From: Novosphingobium umbonatum
Lineage (GTDB): Bacteria; Pseudomonadota; Alphaproteobacteria; Sphingomonadales; Sphingomonadaceae
NCBI RefSeq assembly: GCF_004005905.1
Contig: NZ_SACO01000001.1
Coordinates: 248,001-312,000 of the forward strand
Reading direction: 5' to 3'
Length of the DNA: 64,000 nucleotides
In this document: positions 52,375 through 60,177 of the stretch, one piece after another
Numbering within the stretch: the stretch's first letter is position 1
Layout: each line of letters begins with the position of its first letter
The notes under the pieces: generated by a model
What the model saw: only the letters and a program-made list of their open reading frames with translations
Database searches by the model: none
What the model was told of the DNA's origin: nothing
Translations under genes and position numbers: made by a program

Positions 52375-53655
52375 TCAGGCCGCGCTGCGCCGCGAATAGA
52401 AACCGAAAGCGGCAATCGCAGCATAGCAGGCCGCCGGCAACGCCAGCGCCAGCGTCAGGCTGGTGGCATCGGCCAGACCGCCCGTCAGCGGGGGAATGAT
52501 CGCGCCGCCCACGATGGCGACATTGATCACGCCCGAACCGTCGGCCATCTTATCGCCCAGACCTTCGCAGGCGAGGCTGAAGATAGTGGGGAACATGATG
52601 GAGTTCATGAGGCCGATGGCAAGGAAGCTGTAAGCCGCCAGCGTGCCACCGCTATTGGCCGAAATGCCCAGCAGCGCAATCGCACCCGCTGCCGCCAGAC
52701 CCAGCACCACACCGGGGTTGGCCAGACGCAGGATAGCCGAACCGGCAAAACGGCCAGCCAGCGCACCGCCCCAGTAATAAGGGATGAAAGCGCCCGCAGC
52801 CTCGGCCGTGATGCCCAGCACTGTGGGCGATTGCAGATAGTTGACGATGAACGAACCCACCGACACTTCGGCGCCCACATAAAGGAAGATGCAGGCCGCG
52901 CCAAAAGCGAAGCGGGGACGCGAGAGCAGGGCGAAACCGGCGAACAGGCTGCCCTCGGTGTGCTTTTCACCCTTCAGTCGGTTGCGGTTCATCCAGACCA
53001 CGCCCGCCACCACGGCCAGCGCAATGGCGAGGCCGATATAGGTGCGCACCACAGTCTGCGTTTCGGCCACGCGATAGGCGTCCAGCGCGGGACCGGCCAG
53101 TTCCTTGGCCGAGACATGGGCCAGACTGCCCAGAATCAGCGCCGAACCCACGATGGGGAAAATCACCGTGCCAAGGCTGTTGAAAGCCTGCGCAAAGGTC
53201 AGGCGGCTATGCGCGGTTTTGGCAGGGCCAAGCAGCGAGATCAGCGGGTTGGTCACCACCTGCACAATCACCACGCCCGATGCCAGCACGAAAAGCGCCA
53301 GCAGAAACACCGGGAAAGCTGCGCTTTGCGAGGCAGGAATGAACATCAGGCAGCCCAAGGTCATCAGGCCAAGGCCGACCACCGCGCCGCGCATATAGCC
53401 GATCTTTTTCACCACTGCCGCACCGGGCAGGCCGATGATGGCATAGGCGGCAAAAAAGGCGGTCTGCACCAGCATCGCCTGCATATAGTTGAGCGTGAAG
53501 AGTTCCTTCAGCTTGGGGATGATCACGTCATTAAGCGAGGTGATCCCGCCGAAGATGAAGAACAGCGCCATCACGAAAAGGCGCAGTTCGGGGGCATCGA
53601 TATTGCCGCCTTCCTCGCCTTGGCTCGTGGACGATACATTGGGTGCCAGTGCCAT
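52375..53655 (-). CDS. sugar MFS transporter, FucP type
   Basis: The 426-residue protein has twelve membrane helices and matches the FucP/GluP sugar:H+ symporters. Landmarks include FFIFGGITSLNDVIIPKLKELF in helix 1, the YAIIGLPGAAVVKKIGY loop and QVVTNPLISLLGP. It would import glucose, galactose or a related monosaccharide released by the GH3 enzyme. The start at 53655 has GGAGGGAG five bases upstream; a longer frame upstream is cysteine-rich and implausible. It is divergent from a LacI regulator and followed by a strong terminator before GH3. Confidence 0.92.
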   Translation of the reverse strand: MALAPNVSSTSQGEEGGNIDAPELRLFVMALFFIFGGITSLNDVIIPKLKELFTLNYMQAMLVQTAFFAAYAIIGLPGAAVVKKIGYMRGAVVGLGLMTLGCLMFIPASQSAAFPVFLLALFVLASGVVIVQVVTNPLISLLGPAKTAHSRLTFAQAFNSLGTVIFPIVGSALILGSLAHVSAKELAGPALDAYRVAETQTVVRTYIGLAIALAVVAGVVWMNRNRLKGEKHTEGSLFAGFALLSRPRFAFGAACIFLYVGAEVSVGSFIVNYLQSPTVLGITAEAAGAFIPYYWGGALAGRFAGSAILRLANPGVVLGLAAAGAIALLGISANSGGTLAAYSFLAIGLMNSIMFPTIFSLACEGLGDKMADGSGVINVAIVGGAIIPPLTGGLADATSLTLALALPAACYAAIAAFGFYSRRSAA

Positions 53656-54080
53656 AATTACTCCCTCCAACCGCGCATTGCACGCGGCGCGCCCGATTGC
53701 CAAACCCGACGCACAAAATTTTCGCGCGCCCGATGTCAGCCGCCGATTTAGCAAACAGGTCGTGCAGAAAAAAGGAAATGCCGACAAATCAGCACATTCA
53801 AAGCATGACAACGGCCATAAGACCGTCCGCTTCGCCCCCTCCCCCGCACCGCCCGCTTTATGCTTTGTCGGCGTTTGGTATCAAAACTTGCCCAGCGAGG
53901 TTTGACAAATTAGACATCGCTGTCAAGACTATGCTTTGCAGAGGGTATCTTACGCATATCACGCCAGGGGGAAAGTCCGGCGCGTTATGCATACGTTCCC
54001 AAAGCCAAAGACACAGAAATTCCGTCAAAATGCGCCCACCGGAGACGGGCCGGCAGGGCATTAAGGGTGAGAAGAAAGTG
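53656..54080. promoter_or_regulatory. divergent control region of the FucP-like and LacI genes, with a dyad
   Basis: This 425-base stretch has no gene. The clearest element is TTGACA (53902-53907) with TGTCAA (53921-53926), an inverted pair separated by 13 bases that overlaps the compact dyad GACATCGCTGTC (53913-53924). A dyad with a central CG step is what LacI-family regulators usually bind. The rest is AT-richer than the neighbouring genes and contains no ribosome site with an open frame of convincing codon use. Promoters for both genes should lie here, but I cannot place them surely. Confidence 0.5.
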
Positions 54081-55115
54081 ATGAACAAGGGGGAGCAGAC
54101 CACAAGCCACGCCACGATGGCCGATGTGGCACGTGTGGCGGGGGTGTCGCTCAAAAGCGTTTCGCGGGTGATCAACAAGGAACCGCATGTCAGCCCGCAT
54201 CTGCGCGAAAAGGTGGAAGCGGCGATCCGCAACCTGCATTACGTGCCCGATACGGCCGCACGTTCCTTGGCGGGTGCGCGCAGTTTCACCATCGGCCTGT
54301 TGTTCGACAATCCCAGCCCGAACTATACGATGAAGGTGCTGTCCGGCGCCTATCGCGCCTGTATCGAGCGGCAATATCACCTGCGGGTCGACAATCTCAG
54401 TGCCTCCGGGGACGAGGAAACGGTGGAAAGCCAGATCGAGGCGATCCTGCGCAACAGCCGCTGCGATGGCTTTATCCTGACCCCGCCGCTGACCGATAAC
54501 CGGCAAGTGCTGGATATGCTGGAGGCGCGCCGCGTGCCCTATGTCCGCATGGCCCCCATGCTGGAACGCGACCGCAGCAAGGGCGTCTACACCGATGACC
54601 GCGGCGGCGCGGCGCGGGTGGCCGAATTGTTTTACGAATTGGGCCATCGCCATATCGCCATCCTGAACGGGCCGGACAGCCATGGCGCCGCGCATGACCG
54701 GCGCGAGGGATTTTTGGGTAGGCTGAAAGAACTGGCCCCCGATCTGGTGGTGGCCGAAGCCTTGGGCGGGTTTGAATTCGAACAGGGCCGCGAGGGCGCC
54801 CGCCAATTGTTGAGCGCAACGCAACGTCCCACCGCCATCTTTGCCACCAATGACGATTCCGCCGCCGGAGCCATGGGCGTGTGCAACCAGATGGGCCTGC
54901 GCGTACCCGAAGATATTTCGGTCTGCGGCTTTGACGATAGCTGGGTGGCCAAAATCGTGTGGCCCTATCTGACCACCATCCACCAACCGATTGAAGACAT
55001 GGGCTATGCCGCCGCCGAATTGCTGCTGGATCGCTCTGGCGCTGCGGACAAACAGATCGAGCGCCATTTGCCTTATTCATTGGTGATGCGCGACTCGGTG
55101 GCCAAAGCGCCCTAA
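54081..55115 (+). CDS. LacI-family transcriptional regulator
   Basis: The 344-residue protein has a LacI helix-turn-helix (about 13-60: MADVARVAGVSLKSVSRVINKEPHVSP, then the hinge YVPDTAARSLA). A periplasmic-binding-protein-like sugar domain follows, including GFILTPPLTD, HRHIAILNGP, AIFATNDDSAAGAMG and VCGFDDSWVAKIVWPYLTTI. It is divergent from the FucP-like permease and probably represses the permease and GH3 genes until a sugar binds. I start it at ATG 54081; the upstream in-frame sequence is the control region and is not coding. Confidence 0.93.
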   Translation: MNKGEQTTSHATMADVARVAGVSLKSVSRVINKEPHVSPHLREKVEAAIRNLHYVPDTAARSLAGARSFTIGLLFDNPSPNYTMKVLSGAYRACIERQYHLRVDNLSASGDEETVESQIEAILRNSRCDGFILTPPLTDNRQVLDMLEARRVPYVRMAPMLERDRSKGVYTDDRGGAARVAELFYELGHRHIAILNGPDSHGAAHDRREGFLGRLKELAPDLVVAEALGGFEFEQGREGARQLLSATQRPTAIFATNDDSAAGAMGVCNQMGLRVPEDISVCGFDDSWVAKIVWPYLTTIHQPIEDMGYAAAELLLDRSGAADKQIERHLPYSLVMRDSVAKAP

Positions 55116-55181
55116 AGGGCACGTCAATTTCCCTTTGGTGCAGGTATCTGTTTCCCGGCAGAGGTCCACAATCGTTTTCAA

Positions 55182-55532
55182 ATGACGACTCCGGCTCTCA
55201 CCGTCTGGTTTGATAGTGCCTGCCCGCTCTGCCTGCGCGAGATTGCCCTGATGCGGCGCCTCGACAGTAAAGGCCGTATCATTTTCATCGATGCGCGATC
55301 GGACGAGGCCAGCTGCCCCCTCGATCGTGCCACTTTGCTCGCCCGCTTCCATGCGTTGGAGGATGGGCAGATGCTGGTCGGCGCGGCGGCTTTTGCCGCC
55401 ATGTGGCGAGCGATACCTGTGCTGCGCCCGTTTGGCCTGTTGGCGCGCTGGCCTGTTGCCCTACGCCTGCTGGATGCGGCCTATGCCCGCTTCCTTGTGC
55501 TGCGCCCTCGTTTGCAAGGCTTGTTCCGATGA
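55182..55532 (+). CDS. DCC-family thiol-disulfide oxidoreductase-like protein (DUF393)
   Basis: The 116-residue protein belongs to DUF393, the DCC family, named for a D-x-x-C-x-x-C motif near the N terminus, here DSACPLC (D11, C14, C17). The body holds conserved short helices (MLVGAAAFAAMWRAIP). It is thioredoxin-like and presumed redox-active, without a known substrate. Its stop overlaps the start of the ABC1-kinase gene (ATGA), so the two are co-translated. Confidence 0.85.
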   Translation: MTTPALTVWFDSACPLCLREIALMRRLDSKGRIIFIDARSDEASCPLDRATLLARFHALEDGQMLVGAAAFAAMWRAIPVLRPFGLLARWPVALRLLDAAYARFLVLRPRLQGLFR

Positions 55533-56877
55533 CCGATCACCCCAAATCCAACCGCCACCGCAAAGTGCCCTCGGCGCGACTATCGCGTCTGGTGGCCTTT
55601 GGCCAATTGGCGGGCGGTTTGGCCAGCGGCGCCATAGCCGAAGGCGCGCGCAGGCTGGCGCGGGGCGAAAGGCCGCAATTGTCCGAAATGCTGCTCACCC
55701 CCTCCAACGCCATGCGGGTGACCGAGCAACTCTCGCGGCTGCGCGGGGCGGCGATGAAGCTGGGGCAGATGTTGTCGCTGGATGCGGGCGATGTATTGCC
55801 AGCGGAATTGACCGACATTCTGGCGCGCCTGCGCGATGCCGCCCATTTCATGCCGCCCGCACAATTGAACCGCGTTCTGGGCGAACATTGGGGCCCGCAA
55901 TGGCGCAGCCTGTTTGCTAGCTTTGACGCCACACCTGTCGCGGCAGCCTCCATCGGGCAAGTGCACAAGGCGCGGTTGAAAGACGGGCGTCTGGTGGCGG
56001 TAAAGGTGCAGTATCCCGGCATCGCCGCCAGCATTGATGCCGATGTGGACAATGTGGCCAGCTTGCTGCGCATGTCGGGCCTGTTGCCCGCGGGGCTGGA
56101 CATCAAGCCTTTACTGGCCGAGGCCAAGTTGCAATTGCATGAGGAGGCCGATTACAACCGCGAGGCGGCGCAAATGCAGCGCTATCATGGTTATTGGCGC
56201 AGGATGAAGCCTTTGTCGTGCCGCAACCCGTGCTGGAAATGACCGGAGAGCGCGTGCTGGTGATGGATTACATCACCGCCAAGCCGATCGAGACGCTTTC
56301 CGCCGCACCGCAGGAACAGCGGGACAAGGCGGTCGCGGCCCTGCTCGATCTGGTGCTGCGCGAGCTGTTCATCTTCGGTTTCATGCAGACCGACCCCAAT
56401 TTCGCCAATTATCGCTGGCAGCCGGAAACGGGCCGCATCGTCCTGCTCGATTTCGGCGCCGCCCGCAGCGTGCCGCAGGACACGGTGGAGGCCTATCGCT
56501 CGCTGCTGATGGCGGGGCTGCTGGGCGAACATGGCCCCTTGCGCGCGGCGCTGCTGGATGTCGGCTTCATCACACCTATGGTGGAACACCGCCATCGGGC
56601 CGCGCTGGACGGGATGATCGATGTCATCCTCGCCCATGTGAACCGCCCCGGCCTGTTCAACTTTGCCGAGCGCGGCTTTGTCGAGCGATTGCGCGAAAAG
56701 GCAGCCCCCATTGTGGCCGACCGAGCCAATTGGCATGTGCCGCCCGCGCAAACCCTGTTCATTCAGCGCAAAATCAGCGGAACAGCCATGTTGGCGGTCC
56801 GCATGAAGGCGCGGCTGCCGCTACGCCCCATGCTGGCCGCCTTTCTGGAACAGGCGCAAAAGCACCAGCGGGTTTAA
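55529..56877 (+). pseudogene. ABC1/UbiB-like kinase gene with a one-base frameshift
   Basis: The 5' part (55529-56242) encodes the N-terminal ABC1 region: KLGQMLSLD, the Ala-rich loop ASIGQVHKARL, VAVKVQYPG and the EEADYNREAAQM segment. The 3' part (from 56194, one frame over, to 56877) encodes the rest: QTDPNFANYRW with the catalytic residues, DFGAARSVP (metal Asp) and the C-terminal helices. Joined at about 56193, the two halves read as one full-length protein of about 449 residues. In the first frame, translation runs 16 residues past the shift and stops. One missing T (TTATTGGC for TTATTTGGC) would explain it. ABC1 kinases support ubiquinone synthesis. It is either a sequencing error or a recent inactivation. 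Confidence 0.85.
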
Positions 56878-57512
56878 CCCCGCGCCTGTGCCGCCGCCGC
56901 CACAAAGGCGCGTGCGCGATGCGACACATCCTCCGCGCTCAGGCCCGGCTTATACAGCGCCGAACCCAGCCCGGCCCCTTGCGCCCCCGCCGCCATCCAC
57001 TCGGCCAGATTGTCCACATCCACCCCGCCCACGGCCAGCATCGGCAAATCCTTGGGCAGGACAGCGCGCTGGGCCTTCAGATAGGACGGGCTGGCCCCTT
57101 CGGCGGGAAACAGTTTCAGGCCCGTGGCGCCAGCTTCCAACGCGGCAAAGGCTTCGGACGGCGTGAAATAGCCGGGCAGGCTGATCAGGCCCCGCTCGGC
57201 GCTGGCGCGGATCACCGCTGTGTTGACATTTGGCGAGATGATGAGCTTGCCACCTACTGCTGTCACCTGCTCCACATTCTCAACGCTCAGCACCGTGCCC
57301 GCGCCCACCAACACTTCCGGCCCATAACGCTTGGCCAGCAAGGCAATGGAATCGAGCGGCTGCGGCGAATTCAAGGGCACTTCGATCATCGAGAAACCCG
57401 CCTCGATAATCGCATCGCCAATTGCTTCCACTTCATCGGGGCGCACCCCGCGCAAAATGGCCACCAGCGGGCATTGGGCGATGGCTGCGGAAAGTTGGGT
57501 GATCGCGCTCAT
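56874..57512 (-). CDS. dgoA: 2-dehydro-3-deoxy-6-phosphogalactonate aldolase
   Basis: The 212-residue class I aldolase has E44 in MIEVPLNSP, ISPNVNTAVI, and the Schiff-base lysine in TGLKLFPAEG (K133). The PLNSPQP and LFPAEGASP forms are typical of the galactonate enzyme (KDPGal aldolase) rather than the gluconate one. It splits 2-keto-3-deoxy-6-phosphogalactonate into pyruvate and glyceraldehyde 3-phosphate. It overlaps dgoK by four bases (ATGA), and its stop overlaps the stop of the convergent ABC1 gene. Confidence 0.93.
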   Translation of the reverse strand: MSAITQLSAAIAQCPLVAILRGVRPDEVEAIGDAIIEAGFSMIEVPLNSPQPLDSIALLAKRYGPEVLVGAGTVLSVENVEQVTAVGGKLIISPNVNTAVIRASAERGLISLPGYFTPSEAFAALEAGATGLKLFPAEGASPSYLKAQRAVLPKDLPMLAVGGVDVDNLAEWMAAGAQGAGLGSALYKPGLSAEDVSHRARAFVAAAAQARG

Positions 57513-58387
57513 GATTGATAGGCCTTCCAGATATGGCTGATGCCCGCCACAAAGGCGGCATGGCTGTCGACAAGATGGGCTGTGCCGCCCGCCATCTCCA
57601 CGGCGGCGCTATACAGCGCGCCCAGATGCCGGTCGGAAAGGATATAGGCGGGCTGACCGGCGGCAAGCTGTTCCCCCGCCACATCATGGCCGATCAACAG
57701 GCCGGAGGTATAGGCCGCGCTATCCTGCGCCGACCTTAGCCCCAGCAGCGCCGAGGCACGCACGCCGAACAACAGGCTGGTGAGGCGACCCGACAGGCCA
57801 TCGGCGACGCCCGCGCGAAAGGCCGCGCCATCCTCCACCGCGCCGGTCAGGAAGTCGGAAAGCAAACTATGGCTTTTCAGCAAGGCAAAGATCTCGCCGG
57901 TCATGGCGGTGGCAAAGCTGGCCACGCGCCCGCCCTCCATCCGCGCCCATTTGCAATGGGTGCCGGGCTGACACAGCAGGCTGTCGGCAGGCACCAGACC
58001 CGCTGCCGTCGCGCCCAGCAATTGCACTTCCTCGCCGCGCATCACATCGCCCTGCACGCCTTGGCTATAGCTCAGGCCCGGCACAATGGCGGTGCGCCCC
58101 GCTTCGACCCAGTGCAAAGCCCCCGCCAGATCGTCCAGTCCGGCGGGGCAAGCCAGATAGGGCACATTGACCCAGCCCTTGGCCGAACCCACCATGCCTG
58201 CCAGCAACACCGGCCAATCGCCCAGCTTGGCGCGAATCTCCGCCACTTCGCCCGCGAATCCCCCCGCCTCGATGGCCAGCAAGCCGCGCCCGTCACGTTC
58301 GGTGGTGACAACGTTACCATCTTCATCGAGCAGATAGGCCCGCCGATTGGTCGTTCCCCAGTCAATGGCGATCAATTGCCCTGTCAT
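57509..58387 (-). CDS. dgoK: 2-dehydro-3-deoxygalactonokinase
   Basis: The 292-residue sugar-acid kinase has an ASKHA-type phosphate loop at the N terminus (AIDWGTTNRRAYLLDEDG). LLCQPGTHCKWARM contains a DgoK-characteristic PGTHxKW motif, followed by the MTGEIFALL segment. It phosphorylates 2-keto-3-deoxygalactonate for DgoA. The ATG at 58387 is preferred; AAGGAAG lies about nine bases upstream. A GTG three codons earlier is too close to that site. The gene is divergent from a GntR regulator. Confidence 0.93.
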   Translation of the reverse strand: MTGQLIAIDWGTTNRRAYLLDEDGNVVTTERDGRGLLAIEAGGFAGEVAEIRAKLGDWPVLLAGMVGSAKGWVNVPYLACPAGLDDLAGALHWVEAGRTAIVPGLSYSQGVQGDVMRGEEVQLLGATAAGLVPADSLLCQPGTHCKWARMEGGRVASFATAMTGEIFALLKSHSLLSDFLTGAVEDGAAFRAGVADGLSGRLTSLLFGVRASALLGLRSAQDSAAYTSGLLIGHDVAGEQLAAGQPAYILSDRHLGALYSAAVEMAGGTAHLVDSHAAFVAGISHIWKAYQS

Positions 58388-58445
58388 ACAATGCACTTCC
58401 TTGCTGATCCGGCGACATGCCCCCTTGCCAAAGTGGCGCGTGGGC

Positions 58446-58463
58446 TATTTATATGATGAAATA
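58446..58463. promoter_or_regulatory. AT-rich imperfect dyad between dgoK and the GntR gene
   Basis: TATTT (58446-58450) and AAATA (58459-58463) are inverted around ATATGATG, an AT-rich island in a GC-rich gap. Position suggests an operator or promoter core for the divergent dgoK and GntR genes. Confidence 0.35.
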
Positions 58464-58488
58464 AGATGGTGAGGAAAGGCCAAGATAC

Positions 58489-59220
58489 GTGGACACGCCC
58501 AGCATGCCGCAAACCGGCGATATCGCGCGCGAAAGCCTTGGTCGCAACCTGACCTATGGCCTGCTGGACCATATCGGGCGCCAGATTGTCACCGGCGCCT
58601 TTGACGGCAAGCCCTTCCCCACCGAGGCCGAACTCTCGGCCCAACATGGCGTCAGCCGTTCGGTCACGCGCGAGGCGGTGAAGATGCTCACCGCCAAGGG
58701 CCTGCTGACCGCCCGCCCGCGTCAGGGCACCAGCGTGCAGCCGGTGGGCCAGTGGAACCTGTTTGATACGGACGTGCTGCGCTGGCTGCTGGAGCGCAAA
58801 TTCTCGGTCCAGCTTCTGGCGCAGTTCAACCAGTTGCGCGCGGCCATCGAACCGGCGGCAGCGGCGCTGGCCGCCTCGACCGCCGATGCGCAGGGCTTCG
58901 CCCTGATCGCTGCCGGTTTTGCCCGTATGGAGGCCGCCGAGCGCGGCGAGGATGACGGGCTGGACGCCGATATTGCCTTTCATCTGGCCATTCTGCGCGC
59001 CAGCGGCAACCCCTTCTTCATGCAATTCCGCGATCTGGTGGCCACCGCCCTGCGCACCTCGATCCGCTTTACCAACCGCATCTTGGGCCGCACCGCCGAT
59101 CTGGCGGCGCATGGCGCGGTCAAGGATGCCATCCTTGCCCGCAACCCCACAGCGGCCAGCGCGGCGATGAGCGCCATTATCGGCGATGTGATGCTGTTGA
59201 TCGAGCATACCAGCAGCTGA
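58489..59220 (+). CDS. GntR/FadR-subfamily transcriptional regulator (probable DgoR)
   Basis: The 243-residue protein has a GntR winged helix (about 25-85: FPTEAELSAQHGVSRSVTREAVKMLTAKGLL, RQGTSVQP). An all-helical FCD ligand-binding domain follows (about 100-235), with the metal/effector ligands D and H in the DADIAFHLAIL segment. FadR-type GntR proteins of this sort control galactonate genes. The start is GTG at 58489, with AGGAAAGG about nine bases upstream; ATG 58504 is an alternative. It is divergent from dgoK-dgoA and convergent with the lactonase gene. Confidence 0.88.
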   Translation: MDTPSMPQTGDIARESLGRNLTYGLLDHIGRQIVTGAFDGKPFPTEAELSAQHGVSRSVTREAVKMLTAKGLLTARPRQGTSVQPVGQWNLFDTDVLRWLLERKFSVQLLAQFNQLRAAIEPAAAALAASTADAQGFALIAAGFARMEAAERGEDDGLDADIAFHLAILRASGNPFFMQFRDLVATALRTSIRFTNRILGRTADLAAHGAVKDAILARNPTAASAAMSAIIGDVMLLIEHTSS

Positions 59221-59223
59221 TCC

Positions 59224-60081
59224 TCACCCCGCGAACAGAGTGGGGGCAAGGCCGACTGCCCCGCATTCCACTTCAAACAGGCTGCCCGCCAAGGGTTCAT
59301 CCACGCCATCGGCTGCGCTGGTGACAAACAGGCGGTCCAGATTGTCCCCCGCAAAACAGGGCTTGGTGATCTGGCTGGCAGGCAGGTCGATCCAGCGCTC
59401 GCGCTCGCCTTCGGGCGTAAAGCGGCTGACGCAGCCACCGCCCCAATGCGCGATCCAGATGCCGCCCTCGCGGTCCACCGTCATCCCATCGGGCGAGCCC
59501 CATGCATCGGGGAAACTGATGAAATTCTCGCGCGGACCAAGGCTACCGTCATCCTGCAGCGCAAAGCGATAGACCTGCCCCAGCGCGCTATCGGTATGAT
59601 AGAGCCAGCGCCCGTCGGGCGAGATCGTCGGGCCATTGGCGATGTTGTAGGGCGCGTCCATGCGGTGCCAGCTCAGATCCGCATCCAGACGATAGAGCGC
59701 TCCATCGGCGCGGCTGCCATCCATGCTCATTGTGCCGGCCCAGATGCGCCCTTGAGCATCGGTGCAGGCATCATTCATGCGGTTGCCCGCCAGATCCGGC
59801 TCGGGCGAGGCGATGGGCGTGACAGCAAAAGGCTCCAGCGTCAGCGCATGGAAACCACTCTTGGTGCCCGCGATAAAGCCGTCATGGTCTGCGCGACCAA
59901 TCACCCAACCGGTCATTTCGGGCATATCCCAATCCTGCACCGCGCCGCTCGCCAAGGTCAGGCGGTTGACCTTCTGGCCGATGATGTCCACCCAATAGAC
60001 CGCGCCTTCGCGCGCAGACCACCAGACGCCCTCGCCCAACAGATCCCGCCTGTTCCGCTCGACCACAACCCATTGGCTCAT
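59224..60081 (-). CDS. SMP-30/gluconolactonase-family sugar lactonase
   Basis: The 285-residue six-bladed beta-propeller of the SMP-30/regucalcin family has the metal ligands of the active site: Glu in LGEGVWWS, Asn in GNRMNDACTD, and Asn and Asp in NGPTISPDG and GSPDGMTVD. It opens sugar-acid lactones. Beside DgoK and DgoA the expected substrate is galactono-lactone. The start ending at 60081 is preceded by AGGGAG. It is divergent from the GH2 gene and convergent with the GntR regulator. Confidence 0.9.
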   Translation of the reverse strand: MSQWVVVERNRRDLLGEGVWWSAREGAVYWVDIIGQKVNRLTLASGAVQDWDMPEMTGWVIGRADHDGFIAGTKSGFHALTLEPFAVTPIASPEPDLAGNRMNDACTDAQGRIWAGTMSMDGSRADGALYRLDADLSWHRMDAPYNIANGPTISPDGRWLYHTDSALGQVYRFALQDDGSLGPRENFISFPDAWGSPDGMTVDREGGIWIAHWGGGCVSRFTPEGERERWIDLPASQITKPCFAGDNLDRLFVTSAADGVDEPLAGSLFEVECGAVGLAPTLFAG

Positions 60082-60177
60082 TGCCGCAAACTCCCTTGGC
60101 ATCCTGCATCCCATGCATGGTTGACGCCTTAAAGCATATATATCATACAAAAGCAAAGGCGAAGGATGAGGAAGCCC
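60082..60177. promoter_or_regulatory. divergent promoter region of the lactonase and GH2 genes
   Basis: The short gap contains an AT-rich island (ATATATATCATACAAAA, about 60136-60152) unlike its surroundings. Read on the minus strand it gives TTGTATGATA, which shares TATGAT with the island before dgoK at 58451-58458. A common regulator, probably the GntR protein, could bind both. A GAGGAAG site serves the GH2 start. Confidence 0.35.

Noticed and set aside
53902..53931. TTGACA as a -35 promoter element of the LacI gene
   Set aside because: No acceptable -10 hexamer lies 16-18 bases downstream; its exact inverse TGTCAA suggests an operator instead.
56194..56877. The 3' half of the ABC1 kinase as a separate gene with a TTG start
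   Set aside because: The protein would lack the N-terminal ABC1 and nucleotide-loop regions, which are found directly upstream one frame over, so a frameshift explains it better.
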